Assembly (NCBI GenBank): GCA_021325215.1
Contig: JAJPHO010000159.1
Location: forward strand, 1-57,594
DNA: 57,594 nucleotides
Direction: 5' to 3'
DNA from: Alphaproteobacteria bacterium
GTDB taxonomy: Bacteria > Pseudomonadota > Alphaproteobacteria > Rhodospirillales > Magnetospirillaceae
Position 1 is the stretch's first letter, and every line of letters starts with the position of its first letter. Position numbers and translations under genes: made by a program. Shown piece after piece: positions 26,891 to 32,967 of this stretch. Under the pieces are notes generated by a model that was not told where the DNA came from, ran no database searches, and was given only the letters and a program-made list of their open reading frames with translations.

Positions 26891-26932
26891 CGTCCGTGTC
26901 CGTCCGTGGCTGTCCGTGTCCGTCCGTGTTGC
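26891..26932 (-). repeat. Right arm of the perfect 42-bp inverted repeat
   Basis: This is the exact reverse complement of 26467-26508, again four 10-bp units. It sits one base upstream of the GxxExxY start codon, so it forms the whole 5' leader of that gene, and 36 bases after the imuB stop. Confidence 0.95.
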
Positions 26933-26968
26933 CCAACATCCTCACAACCCTTCCTGACCCAACCACCC

Positions 26969-28480
26969 TCACGCAAACAACCCATGCACAAACCACCGCG
27001 CCGGGTTGAACTCCCCAGGCAATCCCAGCCGGTAAAGCCAGAACCGTCCCCCATCCTCGTCCTCGACCAGGTAGTAATCCCGCGCCGGGGATTGGTCGCG
27101 CCACCATTCGCCTTCCAGACGTTCGGGACCTTCGGCGCGGCGGACGCGGTGGAGGGTTTGGCGCCAGCGGAACAGCAAAGGCGGGGCGTCGGGCAGAGGG
27201 GCCGTCACCGCCACCGCTTCGGGGCGCGACAGCAGGATCGGTGGGCGGCGCTGGTCGGGCCAGGGTTCGGGGATCAGGGCCGTGGCGGCCGCCTCGGCGG
27301 ACAGGCGCCGCACCGCCCGTTCGGGCAGATGGCTGCCGGCCGGGGCGAAGGCCTGGACGCGGCTGAAACCGAGACGATTGCCCAAGCTGTCCAGCATCTC
27401 GGACAGGCATTCCGCCGACTCGCCATCCTCCATGTCCTGCTGGCGCGCGGCCAGGGGTGCCGCGACACTGGCGGCCAGCATCAGGCTTTCGATGCCGAAG
27501 CCGGCCTGCAGCCCGTCGAGCTGCAACGCCATCAGGCGGAACAGGGCGTTGGCGTCGCGGGTCGGACGGCTGGTGCCGACGGCCAGACGCGCACAGGAGG
27601 AATCGACGCGGAACACCGACAGATCGAGCCGCCGCACGCCGAGCTGCTGGCGCTCCAGCAGCTGCATCAGGCGCGGCAGCAGGAAGCGCACCGCCGCCGC
27701 GGCATCCTCGGAGCGGCCGATCGGGGTGACGAAGCGGCGCTGCACCTGCAGGGATTGCGGCGGGCGCAGCGGCGAGATCGGCTCCTCCTCGGCGCCCAAG
27801 GCCTGGTCGAGGCGGCGCCCGACGACCGAGCCGAAACGCGCCGCCAAACGCCCGCGCGCCAGCGGATAGAGATCGCCGATCCGGCGCAGGCCGAGCCGGG
27901 CAAGACCAAGCGTAACGTCGGGGGCGAAGCGCAAGGCGCTGACCGGCAGCGTTGCCAAAGCCTCGCGCGCCCCGCCCGCCGCCACGACGCCGCCGGCGCC
28001 GAAGCGGGCCCAGCCCCAGGCGGCGCCGGGGGTGTCGGCGACGGCGGCGCGGACGATGAAGCCCAGCCGTTCGAGCCGTCCGGTCAGATCGTTGAGCAGA
28101 GCCTCTTCGCCGCCCCACAGATGGTCGCAGCCGGAAATATCGAGCCACAGACCGGCGCTGCCGATGCCTTCGCGCCATAGATCGGGTGCCGCGAAAGGCG
28201 TGTAGACGCTGCACCATTCGGCCAGCCGGCCGAGCAGCGCATCTTCCTCGGCCGGCTCGTGCGGGGCCAGCTTGAGGCCGGGGCGGATCGCCAGCGCGTC
28301 GGCGACGCTCATCCCCGGCTTGAGGCCAGCCCGTTCGGCGGCACGGTTGACCGCGACCAGACGCCGCTGGGAGCCGGCTTCGGCGACAGCCCAGGCTTCA
28401 TCCGGCCTGGCGCCGCTGTCCGGCTTGGCCAACCGATCCGTCGCCAGATACGGCAACCAGACTGAAACCACCCTTCGCAT
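26969..28480 (-). CDS. imuB: ImuB, inactive Y-family polymerase homologue of the mutasome
   Basis: The 503-residue protein resembles DinB/UmuC polymerases but starts VVSVWLPYLATDRLA, where active enzymes have acidic metal ligands; it should be non-catalytic and act as the hub joining ImuA, DnaE2 and the beta clamp. AGLKPGMSVADALAIRP and LWLDISGCDHLWGGEEAL are typical of ImuB. The C-terminal part (FRWRQTLHRVRRAEGPERLEGEWW and DYYLVEDEDGGRFWLYR) is the ImuB-specific tail. Its start overlaps the end of imuA by 83 bases in another frame. Confidence 0.93.
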   Translation of the reverse strand: MRRVVSVWLPYLATDRLAKPDSGARPDEAWAVAEAGSQRRLVAVNRAAERAGLKPGMSVADALAIRPGLKLAPHEPAEEDALLGRLAEWCSVYTPFAAPDLWREGIGSAGLWLDISGCDHLWGGEEALLNDLTGRLERLGFIVRAAVADTPGAAWGWARFGAGGVVAAGGAREALATLPVSALRFAPDVTLGLARLGLRRIGDLYPLARGRLAARFGSVVGRRLDQALGAEEEPISPLRPPQSLQVQRRFVTPIGRSEDAAAAVRFLLPRLMQLLERQQLGVRRLDLSVFRVDSSCARLAVGTSRPTRDANALFRLMALQLDGLQAGFGIESLMLAASVAAPLAARQQDMEDGESAECLSEMLDSLGNRLGFSRVQAFAPAGSHLPERAVRRLSAEAAATALIPEPWPDQRRPPILLSRPEAVAVTAPLPDAPPLLFRWRQTLHRVRRAEGPERLEGEWWRDQSPARDYYLVEDEDGGRFWLYRLGLPGEFNPARWFVHGLFA

Positions 28481-29141
28481 ATTTCGCCTCCACCAGCCAA
28501 TGCAGGGACCGATCCTCTTCCCCCGCCGCCATGAAGCGGCAGCGGGTCAGCGCCAGATGCCAGCGCCACGCGCCCACCCCGATGGTTGTTTCACTGGCGG
28601 CGGCCTTTACCTGCCAACGGGTCAGCGGCGCCCCGAGCGGCGCGCCGCGATTGAGCAGCAAACCGGGCACCCCGGAGCCGCGCGCCGCCAGCGACAGGCG
28701 CCGCGCCGAACGGAAATCGGCGCCGTCGATGTCGGCCAGCAGCCCGGCCACCCCCTTGCAGCGCAAGGATTCCTCGGCCGCCCACAGCAGATCGGCCGTG
28801 CGGGCCGGGCGCACCAGCAGCAGCCTTTCCACCGGCAGGCCGAGCCCGGCCAGACCGGGCGCATGGATATGGTCGGACAGGGTCAGCCACATCAGCCGGC
28901 CATGCCGCGCCTTGGCCAGACGGCCGAGCAGGTAAGCGGCGAAACCCAGGGCTGCGCCGGCATCATCGGCCCGTTCCGCGCGGATCTCGTGCAGCCCGCC
29001 GGCCGCGAGTCCGCCCCAGGGCAAAGAATCGTCGATGGCGGCGGCCCCCAGCGGCACCGCCTCGGCGGGTCGGCCCGCGCCAAGGCCGGGCAGCCCCTCC
29101 AAGGCGCCGATGCGGGCGCGCAATTGGGCGAGGTCCGGCAT
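28398..29141 (-). CDS. imuA: ImuA, RecA-like mutasome protein
   Basis: The 247-residue protein is a diverged RecA/SulA-like protein of the imuA-imuB-dnaE2 cassette. It has GGLAAGGLHEIRAERADDAGAALGFAAYLLGRLA, where RecA has its P-loop region, and LLADIDGADFRSARRLSLAARGSGVPGLLLN. The ATG at 29141 is 16 bases from a LexA box. The long 83-base overlap with imuB keeps both family-typical ends. Confidence 0.9.
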   Translation of the reverse strand: MPDLAQLRARIGALEGLPGLGAGRPAEAVPLGAAAIDDSLPWGGLAAGGLHEIRAERADDAGAALGFAAYLLGRLAKARHGRLMWLTLSDHIHAPGLAGLGLPVERLLLVRPARTADLLWAAEESLRCKGVAGLLADIDGADFRSARRLSLAARGSGVPGLLLNRGAPLGAPLTRWQVKAAASETTIGVGAWRWHLALTRCRFMAAGEEDRSLHWLVEAKYAKGGFSLVAVSGDGSVGQAGQRRQAG

Positions 29142-29156
29142 GGCGCTCCGATATTT

Positions 29157-29171
29157 GTTCTCTAAATGTTC
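29157..29171. promoter_or_regulatory. LexA (SOS) box, GTTC-N7-GTTC
   Basis: GTTC TCTAAAT GTTC is an exact match to the direct-repeat LexA site of alphaproteobacteria. It lies 16 bases upstream of imuA, where LexA would block the promoter until DNA damage. No second box is visible before dnaE2, so dnaE2 and the cassette gene probably depend on this one. Confidence 0.85.
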
Positions 29172-29376
29172 TCATCCGAATCGGGCCCGGAGTCAAGGGC
29201 AAATGGAGACAATTTTACGTGTATTAATAATTCAAAATAATCCTTCTACCCCGTCTATCGCGGTGCAATATTCGGCCAAGGAGAGCAAGCTCTGTATTTA
29301 GAGCGCCTGAAATGATACGCTCTGAACGTTGCAGACAGACCTTTCGCATCACCGGCCCGATGGAGGAGAGGGGGCG
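29172..29376. other. Intergenic region, imuA to hypothetical gene
   Basis: These 205 bases hold no gene I can support. A stretch at about 29213-29245 (TTTTACGTGTATTAATAATT and following) is far richer in A and T than its surroundings and may contain the promoter of the gene at 29377. The GGAGGAGAGG at about 29361-29371 is that gene's ribosome site. Confidence 0.4.
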
Positions 29377-29826
29377 ATGTTTGGTTTCGGAAAATCCGAG
29401 GCGGAGAAAGCGCGCGAAGCCGCCATCGAGCAGAGCAAGCAAACCGTCCGCGAATTCGTTCACAAGATCGCCACCGCCGATCCGGAGAACGCAGAACGGA
29501 TGGCCCAACAGCTGCGCGACTGGTGCGGCTCGGACAAGGACTTGCCGTTCGAATTCAAGCGCAAGGCCATGCTGCGGGCCCGCATCCTCGAATGCGCCGG
29601 CAATATGCGTGTCTGCGACGCGCTGCTGCACGAAGCCTCGGCCTTCGGAAACGAAGGCGATGTGAAAGCGCGCAACGAAAAGCTGACCGAAGCGCGCAAA
29701 TATTACGGCCGCGCCTGCAAGCTGGGCGCCGAGGATGAATGGCGCAAAGCCTATCAGCGCGCCGAGGAGACCATCCGCCTGACCGGTCACGACCACAAGC
29801 AAGACCCCTCCAGCGCCAAAGTTTGA
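29377..29826 (+). CDS. Hypothetical charged helical protein
   Basis: I do not recognise this 149-residue protein. The ATG at 29377 follows a strong GGAGGAGAGG and gives MFGFGKSEAEKAREAAIEQ. It is rich in charged residues, predicted all-helical, without signal or membrane segment. A TPR-like feel in its C-terminal half (ARKYYGRACKLGAEDEWRKAYQRAEETIRL) suggests a small helical-repeat protein. It is divergent from imuA across the LexA box region, but nothing shows it to be SOS-controlled. Confidence 0.65.
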   Translation: MFGFGKSEAEKAREAAIEQSKQTVREFVHKIATADPENAERMAQQLRDWCGSDKDLPFEFKRKAMLRARILECAGNMRVCDALLHEASAFGNEGDVKARNEKLTEARKYYGRACKLGAEDEWRKAYQRAEETIRLTGHDHKQDPSSAKV

Positions 29827-29857
29827 GTCTTTTGACGCATCGCCTCCGGCGAAGCGA

Positions 29858-29883
29858 TTGTCCGCTACGCGTTCAGCTTCGCT
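29858..29883 (+). repeat. Dispersed 26-bp repeat, copy 1
   Basis: TTGTCCGCTACGCGTTCA followed by G and CTTCGCT occurs here and again at 53670 with one mismatch. The copy lies in a 167-base non-coding gap that is full of hairpins: GGCGCC pairs at 29905-29919 and a perfect 7-bp stem GCGATTC/GAATCGC at 29931-29948. Confidence 0.6.
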
Positions 29884-29963
29884 TCCCGCCGGACGACCGG
29901 CGCGGCGCCAGTCGGCGCCGTGAGCAATTCGCGATTCTAAGGAATCGCAAACCGCTCTAAGCT

Positions 29964-29985
29964 CTCTCCCGCTTATTCGGGAGAG
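29964..29985 (+). promoter_or_regulatory. Hairpin covering the csaA ribosome binding site
   Basis: CTCTCCCG (29964-29971) pairs perfectly with CGGGAGAG (29978-29985) around the six-base loop CTTATT. The 3' arm is the only ribosome binding site of csaA, eight bases before its ATG. If the stem forms in the mRNA it would block translation initiation. Confidence 0.55.
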
Positions 29986-29993
29986 TTCATTTC

Positions 29994-30365
29994 ATGCATA
30001 TGCAGCACGATGCCGAGGCGCCCGCCGCGCCCGAGATCGCCTTCGACCAGTTCCTCGCCGTCGATATCCGCGTCGGCACCATCCTCGAAGCCGAACCGTT
30101 CCCGGAAGCGCGCAAGCCGGCCTTCAAGCTGAAGATCGATTTCGGCCCGGCCATCGGAATCAAGCGCTCCAGCGCCCAGATCACCGAGCATTACAGCCTG
30201 GAAAGCCTGATCGGCCGCCAGGTCGCCGCGGTGGTCAATTTCCCGCCGCGCCAGATCGGCAAGTTCATGTCGGAAGTGCTGACTTTGGGCTTTCCGGATG
30301 ACGCCGGGAAGGTCGTGCTGTTCGCCCCGGACCTTAAAGTTCCGAACGGCGGACGGCTGTTCTAG
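29994..30365 (+). CDS. csaA: tRNA-binding domain protein CsaA
   Basis: The 123-residue product is a single OB-fold tRNA-binding (EMAP/Trbp111-like) domain: [32 protein letters not shown], then [19 protein letters not shown] and [11 protein letters not shown]. CsaA homologues are small dimeric tRNA-binding proteins, reported also to have secretion chaperone activity in Bacillus. The ATG at 29994 is favoured by spacing to GGGAGAG; ATG 30000 is possible. The 3' end overlaps the convergent transporter gene by 32 bases. Confidence 0.9.
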   Translation: MHMQHDAEAPAAPEIAFDQFLAVDIRVGTILEAEPFPEARKPAFKLKIDFGPAIGIKRSSAQITEHYSLESLIGRQVAAVVNFPPRQIGKFMSEVLTLGFPDDAGKVVLFAPDLKVPNGGRLF

Positions 30366-31248
30366 CTTTCCACAGCGGCCAGAAGAAATTGACCGCCAGC
30401 CCGCCCAGAACCAGAGCGGCGGCGCCCAGTTTCCACGGCTGCAAGGGCTCGCCCAGCAGCAGCGCGGACGCACCCATGCCGAACACCGGCACCAGCAGCG
30501 CCATCGGCGAGACGGTCGCCGCCGGATGGCGGGCCAGCAGCCAGGCCCACAGCGAATAGCCGAACATGGTGTTGCCCGCCGACTGCCAGACCACCGCCGC
30601 CAGCACCGGCGCGTCGAGATGGCCAAGGCCGGCGGCGATGGCCGGCCAGCCCTCGAAGAACAGCGACAATCCCATCAGCGGCGGAATGGAAAACAGACTG
30701 GCCCACACCACATAGGCCAGCATATTGACCCGCCCGCCCAGCTTCGCCACCACATTGCCGCCCGCCCAGGACAGCGCGGCCCCGATCACCATGGCCAGAC
30801 CCAACGGGGTCGCCGAGCCATGCGCATGGAAGCCGATCACCGCGATGCCGGCGCCGGCCAGCAGCACGGCGGCGATCTGGAACGGGCGGATGCTGTCGCC
30901 CGACACCAGCACCGACAGGCCGATGGTGAAAGCCACCTGGGTCTGTACCACCAGGGACGCCAGGCCGGGCGAGATCAGTCCGGTCATGGCGATGTAGAGC
31001 AGCCCGAACTGCCCCGCCCCGATCAGCACGCCATAAGCGGCGAGATGACGCAGCGGCACCGCCGGCCGCTTGAGGAAGAACACCGCCGGAAACGCCACCA
31101 GCAGAAAGCGCAGAGTGGCGAACAGCAAAGGGGGCAGCACACCCAGCGCATATTTGATGACGACGAAATTGGTGCCCCACACCGCCATCACCAGCACGGC
31201 CAGCACGCCATCCCGTAAAGAGAGCGGGCTCTGGGCGGGACTGCTCAT
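30334..31248 (-). CDS. EamA-family (DMT) transporter
   Basis: The 304-residue protein has ten hydrophobic segments in two EamA repeats. The first begins [22 protein letters not shown] and the second [21 protein letters not shown]. It fits the drug/metabolite exporter superfamily, in which many members export amino acids or their derivatives. The start overlaps the stop of an ACT-like gene (ATGA), suggesting coupling and perhaps amino-acid-linked regulation. Confidence 0.88.
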   Translation of the reverse strand: MSSPAQSPLSLRDGVLAVLVMAVWGTNFVVIKYALGVLPPLLFATLRFLLVAFPAVFFLKRPAVPLRHLAAYGVLIGAGQFGLLYIAMTGLISPGLASLVVQTQVAFTIGLSVLVSGDSIRPFQIAAVLLAGAGIAVIGFHAHGSATPLGLAMVIGAALSWAGGNVVAKLGGRVNMLAYVVWASLFSIPPLMGLSLFFEGWPAIAAGLGHLDAPVLAAVVWQSAGNTMFGYSLWAWLLARHPAATVSPMALLVPVFGMGASALLLGEPLQPWKLGAAALVLGGLAVNFFWPLWKARTAVRRSEL

Positions 31249-31508
31249 CGGGACTCTCCTGTCAGGCGGACCAGGGAAACTATCGGCATCTGGCGCAGCA
31301 CCTCAGCGAAATGATCGGCCTTGGCCGCACTCAGGCCGGAGAACTCGACCTCGACATGCATCTCGCCGTCCAGGGTCTCGGCATGGAGCCAGGCCGGCAC
31401 CAGAGCGCATTTGGCGAACAAGGCGACGATGCGGGGAAGAAGGGCGGGATCAGCCTCGCCAAAGACGGTGAACAAGGCGCACTCAGGCGCCAACTCGACG
31501 GAATTCAT
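31245..31508 (-). CDS. Small ACT-like domain protein
   Basis: The 87-residue product from ATG 31508 (MNSVELAPECALFTVFGEAD) has a beta-alpha-beta-beta-alpha-beta pattern typical of an ACT domain: PRIVALFAKCALVPAWLHAETL, MHVEVEFSGLS, AADHFAEV-like helix, then SLVRLTG. ACT domains bind amino acids and regulate enzymes or transporters. It is coupled to the EamA transporter gene by an ATGA overlap. Assignment rests on pattern only. Confidence 0.6.
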   Translation of the reverse strand: MNSVELAPECALFTVFGEADPALLPRIVALFAKCALVPAWLHAETLDGEMHVEVEFSGLSAAKADHFAEVLRQMPIVSLVRLTGESR

Positions 31509-31529
31509 GATGAAAACCCCAGAAATCAC

Positions 31530-31570
31530 GAAAAGAAATGAAACGACCCGGCCTCTAGAAGAGCGCCGGG
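31530..31570 (-). terminator. Intrinsic terminator after the DUF983 gene
   Basis: On the minus strand, CCCGGC and GCCGGG (31565-31570 with 31547-31552) enclose an inner CTC/GAG pair, followed by TCGTTTCATTTCTTTT. It is about 75 bases past the DUF983 stop and just before the ACT-like gene, so it would separate the two transcripts. Confidence 0.55.
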
Positions 31571-31646
31571 CGTTTAATTCGCTTCGCGATCTGGGTGTTT
31601 TCGCAATCCATGCCGGAGAGAGTAGCGGGCTCCGGCGATGCTGTCA

Positions 31647-32027
31647 TCAGCCGGCTTCGACCGATCCCTTGGGGATCTTCAGGCGCCAGAGATAATTGGC
31701 AACCGCGCCCTTCATATGCGGCAGCAGCCACAAGGTAAGGCTGATGGTCACCACGATGCTGACCAGGATGCCGGCCCAGGTCGGCACGCCCGACTGAGCC
31801 GCGGCCAGCATGCCGCCCACCACGATGTGGCCGACGATGGCGATGGTCAGATAAGCGGGAAAATCGTCCGCGCGGATATGGCCCAGCTGCTCGCCACAAG
31901 CGTCACAATGGTCCACCAGCTTGAGGTAGCTCTTGAACAGGCGACCCTTGCCGCAATTGGGACAGCGGCACAGCAATCCACGCTTGAGAACGGTCAGCGT
32001 ACTCGGCATCGGCAAAGTGGTCGGCAT
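31647..32027 (-). CDS. DUF983 family membrane protein with zinc-ribbon motif
   Basis: The 126-residue product begins at ATG 32027, with GAGGAA seven bases upstream. It has two CxxC pairs (CPNCGKG and CDACGEQ) forming a probable small zinc ribbon, then two membrane segments (YLTIAIVGHIVVGGMLAAA and ILVSIVVTISLTLWLLPHM). DUF983 proteins are common in alphaproteobacteria and have no agreed function. It is divergent from the nasT operon. Confidence 0.87.
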   Translation of the reverse strand: MPTTLPMPSTLTVLKRGLLCRCPNCGKGRLFKSYLKLVDHCDACGEQLGHIRADDFPAYLTIAIVGHIVVGGMLAAAQSGVPTWAGILVSIVVTISLTLWLLPHMKGAVANYLWRLKIPKGSVEAG

Positions 32028-32111
32028 CTGCTGGTTCCTCCGGAACACGGTAAGAACGGTTCTAACCCCGCGGAACGCCCGGCACAAGCGCTAGGGAAGC
32101 GGGGCTGCCCT

Positions 32112-32137
32112 GCTGAAATTCAGCCTAATTTTTAGGC
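32112..32137. promoter_or_regulatory. Two abutting palindromes upstream of the nas promoter
   Basis: GCTGAAATTCAGC (32112-32124) and GCCTAATTTTTAGGC (32123-32137) are perfect palindromes sharing two bases. They lie about 85-110 bases upstream of the sigma54 -24 element, the usual place for enhancer-binding protein sites. Neither matches a clear NtrC consensus, so the binding factor is unknown. Confidence 0.4.
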
Positions 32138-32220
32138 CGCGCAATTTGACGTGATTAAATTTTAACCATTGTCGAGTGCGGCACAACCCGAATCCCCAGC
32201 TTTACCGCAGCGCATCATTC

Positions 32221-32236
32221 TGGCACGCCCATTGCG
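32221..32236 (+). promoter_or_regulatory. Sigma54 promoter of the nitrate assimilation operon
   Basis: TGGCACG CCCA TTGCG matches the -24/-12 consensus, with exactly ten bases between the GG and GC pairs. It ends 12 bases before the nasT ATG. RpoN dependence implies activation by an enhancer-binding protein such as NtrC when nitrogen is limiting. Confidence 0.85.
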
Positions 32237-32248
32237 TAGAGATAAACG

Positions 32249-32845
32249 ATGAAGTCTCGAAGCGGTCAGTCGCTGCGGGTGGTCGTGATGGACGACGACC
32301 CGGACAGAGCCGGGTCGGTAAAGCAGGCTCTGGAGGCCGAGGGCGCCGAGGTGGTGGCGGTATTGGGCAGCGGGTTGGAATTGCTTTCGCGCATCGATGC
32401 GCTGGCTCCCGACCTGCTGATCGCCGACATCGACAACCCCGACCGCGACATGCTGGAGGGGCTGCGCCGGGTCGGACAGGACTGTAACCGGCCGGTGGTG
32501 ATGTTCGCCCAGGACGGGCGCGCCGAAACCATCCGGGCGGCTGTCGAGGCCGGCGTCGCGGCCTATGTGGTGGGCGGTCCGCAGCCCGACCGGGTGCGCC
32601 CGGTGATCGAGGTGGCGATCGCCCAGTTCGCGCAGTTCCAGGAACTGCGCACCGAGTTGGACAAGGCCAAGACCAGCCTGGCCGAGAGGAAGCTGGTCGA
32701 AAAGGCCAAAGGGATCTTGATGAAAAGCCGCGGATGCGGCGAGGAAGAGGCCTACAAGGCCATGCGCAAGATGGCGATGGATCAGAAACTGAGACTGGTC
32801 GACATCGCCAACAAGATCATCGCCGCCGCCGACCTGCTCGGCTGA
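32249..32845 (+). CDS. nasT: NasT-type ANTAR antiterminator
   Basis: The 198-residue protein has a receiver-like N-terminus (VVVMDDDPDRAGSVKQAL, LLIADIDNPDRDML) and an ANTAR RNA-binding domain at about residues 140-195 (ERKLVEKAKGILMKSRGCGEEEAYKAMRKMAM). The receiver lacks the usual conserved Lys (AYVVGGPQ at that point), as expected for NasT proteins that are controlled by NasS binding rather than phosphorylation. Known NasT proteins bind paired hexaloop hairpins in nas leaders and prevent termination when nitrate or nitrite releases them from NasS. Such a leader follows directly. Confidence 0.9.
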   Translation: MKSRSGQSLRVVVMDDDPDRAGSVKQALEAEGAEVVAVLGSGLELLSRIDALAPDLLIADIDNPDRDMLEGLRRVGQDCNRPVVMFAQDGRAETIRAAVEAGVAAYVVGGPQPDRVRPVIEVAIAQFAQFQELRTELDKAKTSLAERKLVEKAKGILMKSRGCGEEEAYKAMRKMAMDQKLRLVDIANKIIAAADLLG

Positions 32846-32856
32846 CGGAAAGCTTA

Positions 32857-32912
32857 CCGGGGCTCAACGGCGAGTCCCCGGACCAACCAAGAAGAGGGAA
32901 CAACGGCGTTCC
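32857..32912 (+). promoter_or_regulatory. ANTAR-target leader: two hexaloop hairpins
   Basis: Hairpin 1 pairs CCGGGG-CTC (32857-32865) with GAG-CCCCGG (32872-32881, one bulged T) around AACGGC. Hairpin 2 pairs GGAAC (32897-32901) with GTTCC (32908-32912) around the same AACGGC. Both hexaloops have A at position 1 and G at position 4, the known ANTAR recognition rule, and are 30 bases apart. Hairpin 2 uses the 5' arm of the terminator, so the two are mutually exclusive. Confidence 0.85.
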
Positions 32913-32951
32913 GGGAATGGGAGTCTCTCCCGGTCCTGGCACGCCTTTTTT
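32905..32951 (+). terminator. Regulated intrinsic terminator in the nas leader
   Basis: GGCGT (32905-32909) pairs with ACGCC (32941-32945), inside which CCGGGA (32911-32916) pairs with TCCCGG (32928-32933). TTTTTT follows at 32946-32951. It would stop transcription before nasS unless hairpin 2 is held by NasT. Confidence 0.85.
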
Positions 32952-32967
32952 GTTTTGGGAGTTTGGG

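Larger units (their letters stand above)
26467..26932. mobile_element. Repeat-gene-repeat cassette carrying a GxxExxY nuclease-like gene
   Basis: This 466-bp unit consists of a 42-bp repeat, a 381-base gene and the same 42 bp inverted. The gene fills the interior almost completely: its stop codon abuts one repeat and its ATG is one base from the other. It stands between imuB and dnaE2, 36 bases from the imuB stop and 44 from the dnaE2 start, with no damage to either. Without it the gap would be 80 bases. No clear target-site duplication is visible at the outer edges. Mobility is an inference from the perfect repeats and the clean insertion. Confidence 0.6.

Noticed and set aside
26471-26928. 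CRISPR-like array because of regular short repeats on both sides of a gene
   Set aside because: The units are 10 bp with no spacers between them and the two arrays are inverted copies; there are no cas genes.
26509-27054. Longer 181-residue version of the GxxExxY protein starting at 27054
   Set aside because: The extra N-terminus is translated from the repeat arm and the imuB 3' end in another frame; the conserved domain starts at 26889.
28398-28480. imuA/imuB overlap of 83 bases as a sign of a frameshift or error
   Set aside because: Both proteins keep family-typical ends and starts, and an overlap of these genes is plausible in a compact operon.
32146-32159. FNR/CRP-like site TTGAC-N4-TTAAA upstream of nasT
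   Set aside because: Only one half matches TTGAT-N4-ATCAA well; a sigma54 promoter explains the region better.
32734-32967. N-terminal extension of NasS upstream of 32968
   Set aside because: The extension would be read from nasT and from the leader hairpins; ATG 32968 directly follows the terminator and starts at the family domain.
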